Shown piece by piece: positions 9,306-16,602 of a stretch of DNA of 49,983 bases. The translations under genes were made by a program, and so were the position numbers. The stretch is from positions 1-49,983 of the forward strand of contig JAZTYX010000030.1 in assembly GCA_045637095.1 (NCBI GenBank), given 5' to 3'. Position 1 is the stretch's first letter. Every line of letters starts with the position of its first letter. The notes below the pieces were generated by a model. That model saw only the letters and a list, made by a program, of their open reading frames with translations. It was not told the DNA's origin and did not search any database. Source of the stretch: UMGS1649 sp045637095 (GTDB lineage Bacteria > Bacillota > Clostridia > TANB77 > CAG-465).

Positions 9306-9749
9306 ATGTTAGACTATGTTGTAAAGAAAATAGTCGCTAAAGAAGATGAACGGATAGTTACCGACTCTTCTTACGACGAGATGTTGAAATTCACAGAAGA
9401 AGAAATTCGCCCAGATTTTATGGACCCTGAAATCCTGTGTATCAAATTCATGCTTTGTATGGGAGAAGATGATGATGAGCCCGAATATACAGATTGGTAT
9501 ATCAATCCGTATCATTACAAAGGCTCTGGAGCTGAATTTGAGTCAAATTGCAGAATGGATGAAGAGTTCATTCCTGAAATCCTTCTTATCCAAGTTCCGA
9601 CCGTGTATATCAAGAACAAGTATCTTGCGTTCAACGAAACGCTTATCATTAACGATAGCGGTCCTAAAACTGATGAGGAAAAACTCAAAGAATTCTGGAA
9701 AATCTATGGACGAACAATCAAAGAGTATAGCAACCGACATTCTAACTAA
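9306..9749 (+). CDS. Unknown small acidic protein, tandem family copy 2
   Basis: A 147-residue paralogue of its two neighbours. It carries SSYDEMLKFTEEEIRPDF (residues about 21-38, almost identical to copy 3), the EDDDEPE cluster near residue 54, TDWYINPYHY, and MDEEFIPEILLI near residue 87, followed by VYIKNKYLAF and a TDEEK helix. The C-terminus is a little longer and basic (RTIKEYSNRHSN). No catalytic motif, signal peptide or membrane segment is visible. It is transcribed as its own unit. Start ATG 9306 follows AAGGAGAAACTAAG. Confidence 0.82.
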   Translation: MLDYVVKKIVAKEDERIVTDSSYDEMLKFTEEEIRPDFMDPEILCIKFMLCMGEDDDEPEYTDWYINPYHYKGSGAEFESNCRMDEEFIPEILLIQVPTVYIKNKYLAFNETLIINDSGPKTDEEKLKEFWKIYGRTIKEYSNRHSN

Positions 9750-9791
9750 CAAACAAAAGCCCCTAATTACAGTTAGGGGCTTTTGTTTGTT
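9748..9791 (+). terminator. Terminator of the 9306 gene
   Basis: A long, nearly perfect inverted repeat: AACAAACAAAAGCCCCTAA (from 9748) with its complement ending near 9791, GC core GCCCCTAA/TTAGGGGC. It runs directly into the next promoter. Confidence 0.9.
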
Positions 9792-9794
9792 ATG

Positions 9795-9823
9795 TTGACT
9801 ATTCTTCTCATTTTTGGTATAAT
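9795..9823 (+). promoter_or_regulatory. Sigma-A promoter of the 9880 gene
   Basis: TTGACT (9795-9800), 17-base spacer, TATAAT (9818-9823). The leader has AGGA-CAAAAA-TCCT (potential hairpin) then CTCAAAATAATT as in the preceding gene. Confidence 0.88.
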
Positions 9824-9879
9824 ATATGCATTGTAGGACAAAAATCCTCAAAATAATTATTTATAGGAGAACCTATTCT

Positions 9880-10296
9880 ATGTATGATGTAGTAAAAAAG
9901 GTAGTTGCAAGAGAAGGTTTTGACCGGGTTATTCTCGAATCTTCCTACGACGAGATGTTGAAGTTCACAGATGAAGGAATTCGTCCGGATTTTGAAGACA
10001 ATTCCATTCTTTGCATCAAATTCATCGTCGAAGCGTGTGAAGATGATGACACGCCCGAACAGACCGACTGGCATATCAACCCGTATTATTTCAGAGGCGA
10101 AGGCGGAGAGTTCCCCTACAACCTTACCATGGACTGCGATTTCATTCCCGAAATCATCCTTATCGACATGGACACCGTAGACGTAAGAAACAAGTATGCA
10201 GAATTCAGAGCTTGCCTTATGTTCGAAGGTGATGTTGAGTTTACCGACGAAGAAAAGTACAACAAATTCCTGAAAGTTGTATTTGACGAAGATTAA
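9880..10296 (+). CDS. Unknown small acidic protein, tandem family copy 3
   Basis: A 138-residue third paralogue, closest to copy 2: SSYDEMLKFTDEGIRPDF, then EACEDDDTPEQTDWHINPYY, then MDCDFIPEIILI, DVRNKYAEF and a TDEEKYNKFL helix ending VVFDED. I chose ATG 9880 because it follows TAGGAGA at good spacing and aligns with the starts of copies 1 and 2; an upstream in-frame ATG at 9826 lies just after the -10 box and cannot be used from this promoter. Function is unknown. The conserved acidic EDDDxPE and the WxINPY motifs look like surface or metal/ligand features, but nothing proves this. Confidence 0.82.
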   Translation: MYDVVKKVVAREGFDRVILESSYDEMLKFTDEGIRPDFEDNSILCIKFIVEACEDDDTPEQTDWHINPYYFRGEGGEFPYNLTMDCDFIPEIILIDMDTVDVRNKYAEFRACLMFEGDVEFTDEEKYNKFLKVVFDED

Positions 10297-10299
10297 TTT

Positions 10300-10327
10300 A
10301 AGAACCCCAATTTTATTGGGGTTCTTT
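10300..10327 (+). terminator. Terminator of the 9880 gene
   Basis: 12-bp stem AAGAACCCCAAT (10300-10311) / ATTGGGGTTCTT (10315-10326) followed by TT. Confidence 0.88.
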
Positions 10328-10400
10328 TCATTTATAAACTACATTTCTTGCATAAATTAGAAATATCCGAATACTATGTAATATATTTAAGAGGTGAACT

Positions 10401-10889
10401 ATGTATATTAAGAATATAAAACTTAACACTAAAAAGATATTAATAATATGTTTAGTAATAGCGATTGCCATTGCATTAGTGCTAGAATTAAGTGGTAATA
10501 ACGGCACACAAATTACTCCTGCTACAACTTATGATTACGAACTAAATGAAGAAAACTTTACAACAATCCTAAAACAAGCACATAATAATATAGATGCTTT
10601 CATTGGTAAAACAATTAAATGTTCCGGCTTCGTATTTACTCTTTACGATTTCAAACAAGATAACTTTGTGTGTGGAAGAAATATGATGTTAGATGGTGAA
10701 GATAAAGTAGTAGGTTTTCTTTGCGAGTATAACGGAGATTTAGACCTTGTCCAAGGTGAATGGATAGAAATTACAGGTGTTATAACAAAAGGCTATTATA
10801 TGGGAGATATGCCCGTTATAAAGATAGATAAAATTGAGAAAATTACCGCTCCACCAAATACATATGTAAAAGCTCCAGATAATCTTTAG
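10401..10889 (+). CDS. Membrane-anchored OB-fold-like protein (TIGR03943-like C-terminal domain)
   Basis: The 162-residue protein has one N-terminal transmembrane segment (about residues 13-30, IICLVIAIAIALVLEL) and then an extracytoplasmic domain. The order FIGKTIKCSGFVF, then FVCGRNMM, then VVGFLCEY, then WIEITGVI and PVIKIDKIEKI resembles the C-terminal OB-fold domain of TIGR03943/YcgQ-type permease subunits. The partner permease is not nearby, so the role is unknown. AT-rich codons match the genomic background. Start ATG 10401 follows AAGAGGTGA. Confidence 0.65.
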   Translation: MYIKNIKLNTKKILIICLVIAIAIALVLELSGNNGTQITPATTYDYELNEENFTTILKQAHNNIDAFIGKTIKCSGFVFTLYDFKQDNFVCGRNMMLDGEDKVVGFLCEYNGDLDLVQGEWIEITGVITKGYYMGDMPVIKIDKIEKITAPPNTYVKAPDNL

Positions 10890-10947
10890 TATACAATATT
10901 AAATATTTGTGGTATACTTAAACAAGAATAAATTTACGAGGTGTTTT

Positions 10948-11514
10948 ATGAGCAAATTAAAATGGAAACCAGGAACAATGGTATATCCCTTACCACCAGT
11001 TTTAGTATCTTGTGGTACAATGGATAAAAGTAATATATTAACTGTAGCGTGGACTGGAATAATATGTACAGATCCTGCAATGACATATGTGTCTATACGT
11101 AAAGAAAGACATTCATACAATATTATTAAAGAAAGCGGAGAATTTGTAATTAACTTAGCAAGTGCAGACCTTGCTAAACAAGTAGACTACTGTGGTGTTA
11201 AATCTGGTAAATTAGTAGATAAATTTAAAGAATGTAACTTTACTAAAGAACAAGGTACAGAAACAAGTGTCCCAATGATTAAGGAATGTCCAATATCTAT
11301 TGAATGTAGAGTTAGAGAAATAAAAGAACTAGGTACACACGATATGTTTATGGCAGATATACTTGCAGTAAATGTAGATGAAAAATATCTAGACGAAACC
11401 GGACGTTTTGATATGCGTGCTTGTAACCTTTTAGCATATTCTCACGGGCATTACTACAGTCTTGGTGAAGAATTAGGCAAGTTTGGATTTAGTGTAGAGA
11501 AAAAGAAAAAATAA
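10948..11514 (+). CDS. Flavin reductase family protein (FMN-binding)
   Basis: The 188-residue protein matches the flavin reductase/FMN-binding split-barrel family: PPVLVSCGT followed by NILTVAWTGI (residues about 14-38), MTYVSIRKERHSYNII, EFVINLAS, then DYCGVKSGKLVDKF and ECRVREIKELGTHDMFMADI, ending near the LLAYSHGHYY segment. It probably binds FMN and reduces it with NAD(P)H, or acts as a flavoredoxin-like electron carrier; the partner is unknown. I chose ATG 10948 after TACGAGGTG; the longer frame from 10909 overlaps a TATACT promoter-like sequence and has no ribosome binding site. The following gene at 11553 may be co-transcribed. Confidence 0.85.
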   Translation: MSKLKWKPGTMVYPLPPVLVSCGTMDKSNILTVAWTGIICTDPAMTYVSIRKERHSYNIIKESGEFVINLASADLAKQVDYCGVKSGKLVDKFKECNFTKEQGTETSVPMIKECPISIECRVREIKELGTHDMFMADILAVNVDEKYLDETGRFDMRACNLLAYSHGHYYSLGEELGKFGFSVEKKKK

Positions 11515-11552
11515 TTAAATTTATATTATATAAAATATATTTGGAGGTACAA

Positions 11553-12029
11553 ATGAATAAAGAAAAAGGGTGGAAAAAATTTAATGTTACAATGTTAATT
11601 ATTATGAGTATATTAACGTTAGCCTTTATATTGTTTTTCTTACAATTTTCTGTTGTAAAAAATCCACATTACAAGAGTCCTATTTTAACAACTATAGGAA
11701 ATAACAAAATATTTAAGCAAGATATTGTAAAAATTGAAGTTTCACATAAAGATATGGATACTATAATAATTGAAGATAAAGAAGATATTACTGCAATATG
11801 CAACTGGATAAAACCTATATCTGGTTACAGAATAGATTCAGTATATGCAATCACAGGATATGCTTATGGTATTAAATTTTATTCTAGTAATAATGCTGTA
11901 CTAACTATATCTCTTACCTCTAAAGATTTTAGAATAGTTAGCAAAACTCCACGAAAAACAAAATACTATTCATTAGGCGCAAATTATTATGATGAACTTA
12001 CAGAATTACTTTCTGAATTAAACAAATAA
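11553..12029 (+). CDS. Small membrane-anchored protein of unknown function
   Basis: A 158-residue protein with a basic N-terminus, one transmembrane helix at about residues 12-32 (MLIIMSILTLAFILFFL) and an extracytoplasmic domain of roughly 120 residues rich in Ile, Lys and Tyr. It includes DIVKIEVSHKDMDTIIIEDKE, a pattern seen in small Gram-positive lipoprotein-like domains of unknown role. Start ATG 11553 sits behind TTGGAGGTACAA, an excellent site. It lies 38 bases after the flavin reductase and shares the downstream terminator. Confidence 0.65.
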   Translation: MNKEKGWKKFNVTMLIIMSILTLAFILFFLQFSVVKNPHYKSPILTTIGNNKIFKQDIVKIEVSHKDMDTIIIEDKEDITAICNWIKPISGYRIDSVYAITGYAYGIKFYSSNNAVLTISLTSKDFRIVSKTPRKTKYYSLGANYYDELTELLSELNK

Positions 12030-12041
12030 ATTTATATATAC

Positions 12042-12078
12042 AAACAACCAACCTATTTATTAAACAAGTTGGTTGTTT
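12042..12078. terminator. Bidirectional terminator between convergent genes
   Basis: 11-bp stem AAACAACCAAC (12042-12052) / GTTGGTTGTTT (12068-12078), flanked by A/T tracts on both sides, between a rightward and a leftward gene. Confidence 0.85.
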
Positions 12079-12087
12079 ATTTATATC

Positions 12088-12933
12088 TTATATACTCTCT
12101 GCATAATCTTTCATTTCTTTTGCATCTAAGCTTTGTGTTCCTGCAGATTCACAAATTATTGTTGGTTCTAGTTTAAGTTTCTTTATTGCATTTATTACCG
12201 CTTTATAGTCTGGTCCAAAACCTTCATCTGCAAATGTTACGTGTTGTTTTTCTCCACCGTTTTCAGTGTATTCCATTTTACTAAAGTGACTATGGAAATG
12301 TTTCATTCTTTCATATCCTAGTTCATCTATATACATTTGAAGTTCTTTTGTGAAGTCTTCTTCTGTTTTAAGTGCTCCTATATGTCTACAGTATAAATGA
12401 CCAAAGTCTATTGTTGGTATTAATCTATCGTCTACCTTACACATTTTTATTATTTCTTTGCTGTCTCCTAGTTGGTTTATCTTCCCCATTGTTTCTGGAC
12501 ATATTGTTATATCTCCTAGTCCTAGCTTGTCTGCTTCTTCTAATGCTCTTTTAAGAAGTGCACAAGCACTATCTACTGCGTATTCTCTTTCTAATCCTAA
12601 AAGCGCACCCGCATGAACTACAACTTTAGTTGCTCCCATTTTCTTAGGAGCTGCCATAGAGTCTGTTATATATTTTATTGTAGATATCTTTTTTGCTTCT
12701 TCTTGTGTAGAAAGCGAAATATAATATGGCGAATGAACACTTAAAGAAATGTTGTATTTCTCTGCTGCTTCTTTTAATTTTTGTGCCTTTTCATCAGATA
12801 TTCTAACTCCTCTTGAGCATTGATACTCATATGCATCAAGTCCCATTTCTGATAAAAACTTAGGCATATCTTCTGAGTTTTTATATCCCGCATTATAGAA
12901 TGCGTCGTCATTTCCTGCCGGTCCAAATTTCAT
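12088..12933 (-). CDS. Endonuclease IV-like TIM-barrel protein
   Basis: The 281-residue protein carries metal-ligand motifs of the AP endonuclease IV/xylose-isomerase-like TIM barrel in order: SVHSPYYISL (about 62), KVVVHAGALLG (about 101), ICPETMG (about 144), TIDFGHLYCRH (about 174), HFHSHFS (about 213) and FADEGFGPDY (about 235), then IICES. This arrangement with His, Glu and Asp ligands fits a zinc-dependent AP endonuclease (Nfo), the cytoplasmic base-excision repair enzyme. Members of this diverged subgroup may act on other substrates. It starts 1 base after the preceding gene's stop codon, behind TGGAGGG, and is the last gene of a four-gene operon. Confidence 0.75.
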   Translation of the reverse strand: MKFGPAGNDDAFYNAGYKNSEDMPKFLSEMGLDAYEYQCSRGVRISDEKAQKLKEAAEKYNISLSVHSPYYISLSTQEEAKKISTIKYITDSMAAPKKMGATKVVVHAGALLGLEREYAVDSACALLKRALEEADKLGLGDITICPETMGKINQLGDSKEIIKMCKVDDRLIPTIDFGHLYCRHIGALKTEEDFTKELQMYIDELGYERMKHFHSHFSKMEYTENGGEKQHVTFADEGFGPDYKAVINAIKKLKLEPTIICESAGTQSLDAKEMKDYAESI

Positions 12934-12934
12934 A

Positions 12935-13726
12935 TTATCCCTCCATATCTCTTACTTTTTCTTTCATTACTTTTACTATTTCATCGTGAACTATTCCATT
13001 TGTTGCAATAGCTCCGTTTATATCCCCGTCATATCTTTGGTCTTCACCAAATAAATCTGTAAACTTACCGCCAGCTTCTTCAACTATTACTTTAGCTGCA
13101 GCAACGTCACAGTTTTTACCTTTGCTTCCCGGGAATATTACTACTGTATATTCTCCACTTGCTACACATGTACAAGCTCTAGCAACGCTACCAATGCTTG
13201 TATAATATGTCTTTTTGCTAAGTTCACGCATACAATCATAGATATCGTATTTAGAAAGACTCCACATATCATAGTTACCTATGCATCTTTTATCTTCTAA
13301 TGTTACATCATTAACATGTATTTTATTTCCGTTTACATATGCACCTTTATTCTTCATTGCATAATATGTTCTACTGTTAAATGGATCACATATTACTCCA
13401 ACTATCGGTTTTCCATCTACTACAAGCGCAAGTGAAAACACTGCTACTGGTATATGTCTTGCATACATAGCTGTTCCATCTACTGGATCACATACCCAAA
13501 CATAGTTGCTCTTTCCCATCTTTTCTTCTTCACCATCTACCGAATGAGTTGGAAATTCTTCTTTTACTCTTTCTATTAAATAATGATTTATTTCGTTATC
13601 TGCTTTTGTTACTATTGTTTGATCCGCTTTGTATTCTGAATCTATATTATATCCATAGTATCCAAGCATTATTTCTTTTGCTTTTTCTGCTATTTCTAAA
13701 GCAAATTTCAAATATCTTTCGTTCAT
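12935..13726 (-). CDS. Inositol monophosphatase family protein (SuhB-like)
   Basis: The 263-residue Mg-dependent, Li-sensitive-type phosphatase has the family motifs: GEEEK (metal ligand Glu, about residue 66), WVCDPVDGTAMYARHIP (DPxDGT metal site, about 80-96), and a later G-N-Y-D-W-like NYDMWSL followed by NCDVAAAKVIVEEAGG (about 210-225). The usual final WDxAA is NCDVAA here. Substrates could be inositol phosphate, fructose bisphosphate or a PAP-like nucleotide. It belongs to the leftward operon with the YqeG-type phosphatase and the prepilin-peptidase-like gene. Start ATG 13726 follows GAGGTAATATATA. Confidence 0.85.
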   Translation of the reverse strand: MNERYLKFALEIAEKAKEIMLGYYGYNIDSEYKADQTIVTKADNEINHYLIERVKEEFPTHSVDGEEEKMGKSNYVWVCDPVDGTAMYARHIPVAVFSLALVVDGKPIVGVICDPFNSRTYYAMKNKGAYVNGNKIHVNDVTLEDKRCIGNYDMWSLSKYDIYDCMRELSKKTYYTSIGSVARACTCVASGEYTVVIFPGSKGKNCDVAAAKVIVEEAGGKFTDLFGEDQRYDGDINGAIATNGIVHDEIVKVMKEKVRDMEG

Positions 13727-13766
13727 TATATATTACCTCTTTATATGTTTTTTATTTTATCTTCTA

Positions 13767-14534
13767 TTACTTAAACATCCATCCCATAAGTACATCTGAC
13801 AGTCCAGTACAAAGATTTAAATATGTATTTAAGAATGGTTCTGTTCCAAATAACATTACAAGTACCGTTCCAATTACTATATATGGTCCAAATGCCATAT
13901 ATGATGTATGTTCTGTCTTCTTTAATACTATTAATAATATTGCTACAATAGCTGCCATAAAGAAAGCAAGTATTGTAATAGTAAATATTATATCTGCCTT
14001 TGCAAAGAAATCTAAGAATCCTGTTGGAAGTCCTTTTATTCCAAATATTAAACCTAGGCATGCCATAAGTTTAACATCTCCCATTCCCATTCCTTCTTTT
14101 CTAAATACAAGAATTGAAAATCCTGCAATTAAAAGATAAATTCCTCCACCTAATACAAATCCTATTATATGACCTAACCAATTTGTATAATCTACCGCTG
14201 TAGCAATTATTCCAAGTACAAAAAGTAGTACTTGTACTGTATCTGGTATTAGTTGCATCTTAAAGTCTATTACCATTGCTATCGTCATCATAGAAATTGT
14301 AAACATATATAGATATTTTAAGAATGTTGTATCCACAAAATACACAACTAAGTTAAACAATATTACAAATAATATTGAATATTTATAATCTAACTTAAAT
14401 CCTGTTTTAAGTGTTGGTATTGCTTTTTTTAGTTCATCTTCATCTACTACTATTTCTGGTAGTCTATAAATAAAATGCGCCGTTACTTGTCCAAGTATTA
14501 GCGCTAGTATCGTTGCTATGATATAGTTAATCAT
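13767..14534 (-). CDS. Type 4 prepilin peptidase-like A24 aspartic protease, lacking the methylase domain
   Basis: This 255-residue multi-pass membrane protein (about seven hydrophobic segments) carries both active-site Asp motifs of the A24 family: IDFKMQLIPD (near residue 90) and GMGDVKLMACLG (near 155). These proteases cut the leader of type IV prepilin-like proteins. It lacks the N-terminal CxxC..CxxC methyltransferase module of full PilD, and no pilin genes occur in the window. I chose ATG 14534 (MINYIIATIL) because AAGGAGAG lies just upstream; a longer frame from TTG 14552 would place that site inside the coding sequence. It overlaps the end of the yqeG-type gene by 8 bases. Confidence 0.8.
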   Translation of the reverse strand: MINYIIATILALILGQVTAHFIYRLPEIVVDEDELKKAIPTLKTGFKLDYKYSILFVILFNLVVYFVDTTFLKYLYMFTISMMTIAMVIDFKMQLIPDTVQVLLFVLGIIATAVDYTNWLGHIIGFVLGGGIYLLIAGFSILVFRKEGMGMGDVKLMACLGLIFGIKGLPTGFLDFFAKADIIFTITILAFFMAAIVAILLIVLKKTEHTSYMAFGPYIVIGTVLVMLFGTEPFLNTYLNLCTGLSDVLMGWMFK

Positions 14535-15030
14535 TTGCACTCTCCTTTTCAAGTTTCTTCATTACCATTCTTTCAAATGGTCTCTTTATAGATGTATATA
14601 TTCCTTCTTTTTTACTTAATGGATTTACTAGTATAGATTTTATTCCAAATCTATTTGCACCCAAGACATCTGTAAATAGTTGGTCACCAACTAAAACTGC
14701 TTCTTCTTTCTTTACATCCATTATGTTTAAAGCCATAGCCATCGCTTTTGTACTTGGCTTTCTAGCAAAATACAATCCATAGATATCTAAATCTGTCATT
14801 ATTTTCTTTACTTTCTTAACATTTAATGTGTTACTTACAAGACAAATCTTGTATCCTAGTTTTTTTGCTTCTTCTATCCACTTTCTATTATCTTCTGTTA
14901 TGCCTTTACCTAGTGTGGTAAGCGTATTATCTACATCAAACATAATTCCTTTAATGTTATCTCTTTCAAGTAAAACAAAAGGTATGTTTGAAACTTTATC
15001 TATTTTGTATGTTGGTTTAAATCTTTTCAA
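14527..15030 (-). CDS. yqeG: YqeG family HAD-IIIA phosphatase
   Basis: The 167-residue protein carries the HAD motif I as GIMFDVDNTLTT (DxDxT, about residue 29), the motif II segment KICLVSNT, a Lys in ARKPSTKAM and motif III/IV VLVGDQLFTDVLGANRFG. This set is typical of YqeG, a cytoplasmic phosphatase of unknown substrate found across Firmicutes. I placed the start at TTG 15030 (LKRFKPTY) because GGGAGG lies 8 bases upstream. A longer frame from ATG 15084 adds a region with no family similarity. It is first in the operon and diverges from tyrS. Confidence 0.88.
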   Translation of the reverse strand: MKRFKPTYKIDKVSNIPFVLLERDNIKGIMFDVDNTLTTLGKGITEDNRKWIEEAKKLGYKICLVSNTLNVKKVKKIMTDLDIYGLYFARKPSTKAMAMALNIMDVKKEEAVLVGDQLFTDVLGANRFGIKSILVNPLSKKEGIYTSIKRPFERMVMKKLEKESAND

Positions 15031-15092
15031 GATTATCCCTCCCTTAACTTCGTATATATTATCATTTATATGGGCATTTTTCAATTAAATCG

Positions 15093-15120
15093 TTGAAAAA
15101 AAAGCAAAATGTGATATACT
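15093..15120 (+). promoter_or_regulatory. tyrS promoter
   Basis: TTGAAA (15093-15098), 16-base spacer, TATACT (15115-15120) with a TG two bases before the -10 (extended -10). The leader to the start codon is only about 45 bases, too short for a T-box. Confidence 0.6.
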
Positions 15121-15172
15121 CATTAGGTAAATTGTTACAGACATGTACAATTATATGAAAGGAGTGATACAT

Positions 15173-16405
15173 TTGAATACAGTTTACGAAGAATTAAAAT
15201 CTCGTGACCTTATAAAGCAAATAGCTTTCGAGGATGAATTTGAAAAATTAGCAAAGGAGGAGAAGTTTTCAGTATATCTAGGCATCGATCCAACTGCTGA
15301 CAGTATTCACATTGGTCACTTTATGCCTTTAATGATTATGTCATACTTCCAAAAACATGGTCATAGACCAATACTTTTAATGGGTGGTGGTACTGCTTTA
15401 ATAGGAGATCCATCTGGTAAGTCTGACATGAGAAAAATGTTAACAAAAGAAGACATAGATAACAATGTGGAGAAAATAAAAAAACAAGTTAGCAAATTCG
15501 TTTCTTTTGAAGGAGACAATGCTGCAATAATAGTTAATAATGCTGACTGGATATTAAATCTAAACTATATGGATTTCATTCGTACTTATGGAGTTCATTT
15601 TAATGTAAATAGAATGCTTGATGCTGAATGCTTCAAGATGAGAATGGAAAAAGGTCTTACATTCTTTGAACTTAACTATATGTTAATGCAAAGCTACGAT
15701 TTCTTAAAACTATTTGAAACAGAAAATTGTAGAGTACAAATCGGTGGCGATGACCAATGGTCAAACATGCTAGCAGGTGTAGACTTAATTAGAAAAATAC
15801 ATAAAAGCGGAAGCTTCTGTGTTACTTGCCCACTTCTACTTAACTCAGATGGTACTAAGATGGGTAAAACAGTTAAAGGTGCTTTATGGTTAGATCCAGA
15901 AAAGACTACTCCATACGAGTTCTACCAATACTGGAGAAACATTGAAGATGCATCAGTTAACCAAGTACTTAGATCTTTAACTTACCTTCCAATGGATGAA
16001 GTTAATAGATTATCTAGCTTAAAAGATGAACACATTAACGAAGCTAAGAAAATAGCTGCTTACGAAATAACAAAACTTATTCACGGTGAAGAAGAAGCAT
16101 TGAAAGCTAAACAAACTGCTGAAGAATTATTTGAAAACAGACAAAATGCAGATAATATGCCAACTGTAGAATTAGCAAAAGATTCATTTGTAGATGGAGC
16201 TATAGGATTATTAGATGTTATGGTTCTTGCAAATGTTGCTAAATCTAAAGGTGAAGGTAAAACATTAATAGCTGGTGGTGGTGTTTCAATAGACGATGAA
16301 AAAGTTGCAGATGTATTTAAGAAACTAGACTTAGCAGACTTCGAAAAAGGCTATGTTGTCCTTAAAAAAGGTAAAAAAGTATTTATTAAGTTAATAATAA
16401 AATAA
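15173..16405 (+). CDS. tyrS: Tyrosyl-tRNA synthetase
   Basis: The 410-residue class I aminoacyl-tRNA synthetase attaches tyrosine to tRNA-Tyr. Visible elements are GIDPTADSIHIGHFMPL (HIGH signature, about residue 45), GDPSGKSDMR, the tyrosine-specificity segment NYMLMQSYDFLKLFE with QIGGDDQWSNM, the KMSKS loop as KMGKT (about residue 230) and a C-terminal S4 RNA-binding domain (LIAGGGVSIDDEKV to the end). I placed the start at TTG 15173 because AAAGGAGTGAT lies 8 bases upstream; an upstream in-frame ATG at 15143 would put that site inside the gene. It is monocistronic, ended by a strong terminator. Confidence 0.97.
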   Translation: MNTVYEELKSRDLIKQIAFEDEFEKLAKEEKFSVYLGIDPTADSIHIGHFMPLMIMSYFQKHGHRPILLMGGGTALIGDPSGKSDMRKMLTKEDIDNNVEKIKKQVSKFVSFEGDNAAIIVNNADWILNLNYMDFIRTYGVHFNVNRMLDAECFKMRMEKGLTFFELNYMLMQSYDFLKLFETENCRVQIGGDDQWSNMLAGVDLIRKIHKSGSFCVTCPLLLNSDGTKMGKTVKGALWLDPEKTTPYEFYQYWRNIEDASVNQVLRSLTYLPMDEVNRLSSLKDEHINEAKKIAAYEITKLIHGEEEALKAKQTAEELFENRQNADNMPTVELAKDSFVDGAIGLLDVMVLANVAKSKGEGKTLIAGGGVSIDDEKVADVFKKLDLADFEKGYVVLKKGKKVFIKLIIK

Positions 16406-16427
16406 CAAATATATAATATGAGATTTT

Positions 16428-16456
16428 AACGCATACTTTACAGTATGCGTTTTTGT
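16428..16456 (+). terminator. tyrS terminator
   Basis: 10-bp stem AACGCATACT (16428-16437) / AGTATGCGTT (16442-16451) followed by TTTTG. Confidence 0.9.
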
Positions 16457-16484
16457 TGTATTTTACATAACTTTGTGGTATAAT
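16456..16484 (+). promoter_or_regulatory. Promoter of the MazF/Spo0A-like gene pair
   Basis: TTGTAT (16456-16461), 17-base spacer, TATAAT (16479-16484), starting immediately after the tyrS terminator. The leader holds an inverted repeat, GTCTAAC (16506-16512) / GTTAGAC (16520-16526), with a 7-base loop. Confidence 0.7.
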
Positions 16485-16560
16485 GTTTAAGCAATTTTGT
16501 CTTTGGTCTAACTTACTATGTTAGACGGCAAAAAATATATTATTAAAAGGAGAAAAAATT

Positions 16561-16569
16561 ATGTTGTAG
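16561..16569 (+). other. Two-codon leader minicistron (ATG TTG TAG) with a strong ribosome binding site
   Basis: AAAAGGAG at about 16545-16552 is ideally placed in front of ATG 16561, but the frame reads ATG TTG TAG. The TAG is in frame with the downstream coding region at 16603. The best ribosome binding site of the operon therefore serves a frame that ends after two codons. Confidence 0.6.
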
Positions 16570-16602
16570 CAGAAAAGAAATCGCGCTAAAACAAATAAAC
16601 TC

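Noticed and set aside
15085..15172. T-box riboswitch upstream of tyrS
   Set aside because: The leader is only about 45 bases from the -10 to the start, with no room for specifier and antiterminator structures and no terminator before the gene.
16561..16569. Recoded TAG (amber suppression) in the MazF-like gene
   Set aside because: Several genes in the window end at TAG as a normal stop, and no suppressor tRNA or selenocysteine/pyrrolysine element is seen; a minicistron or mutation is simpler.
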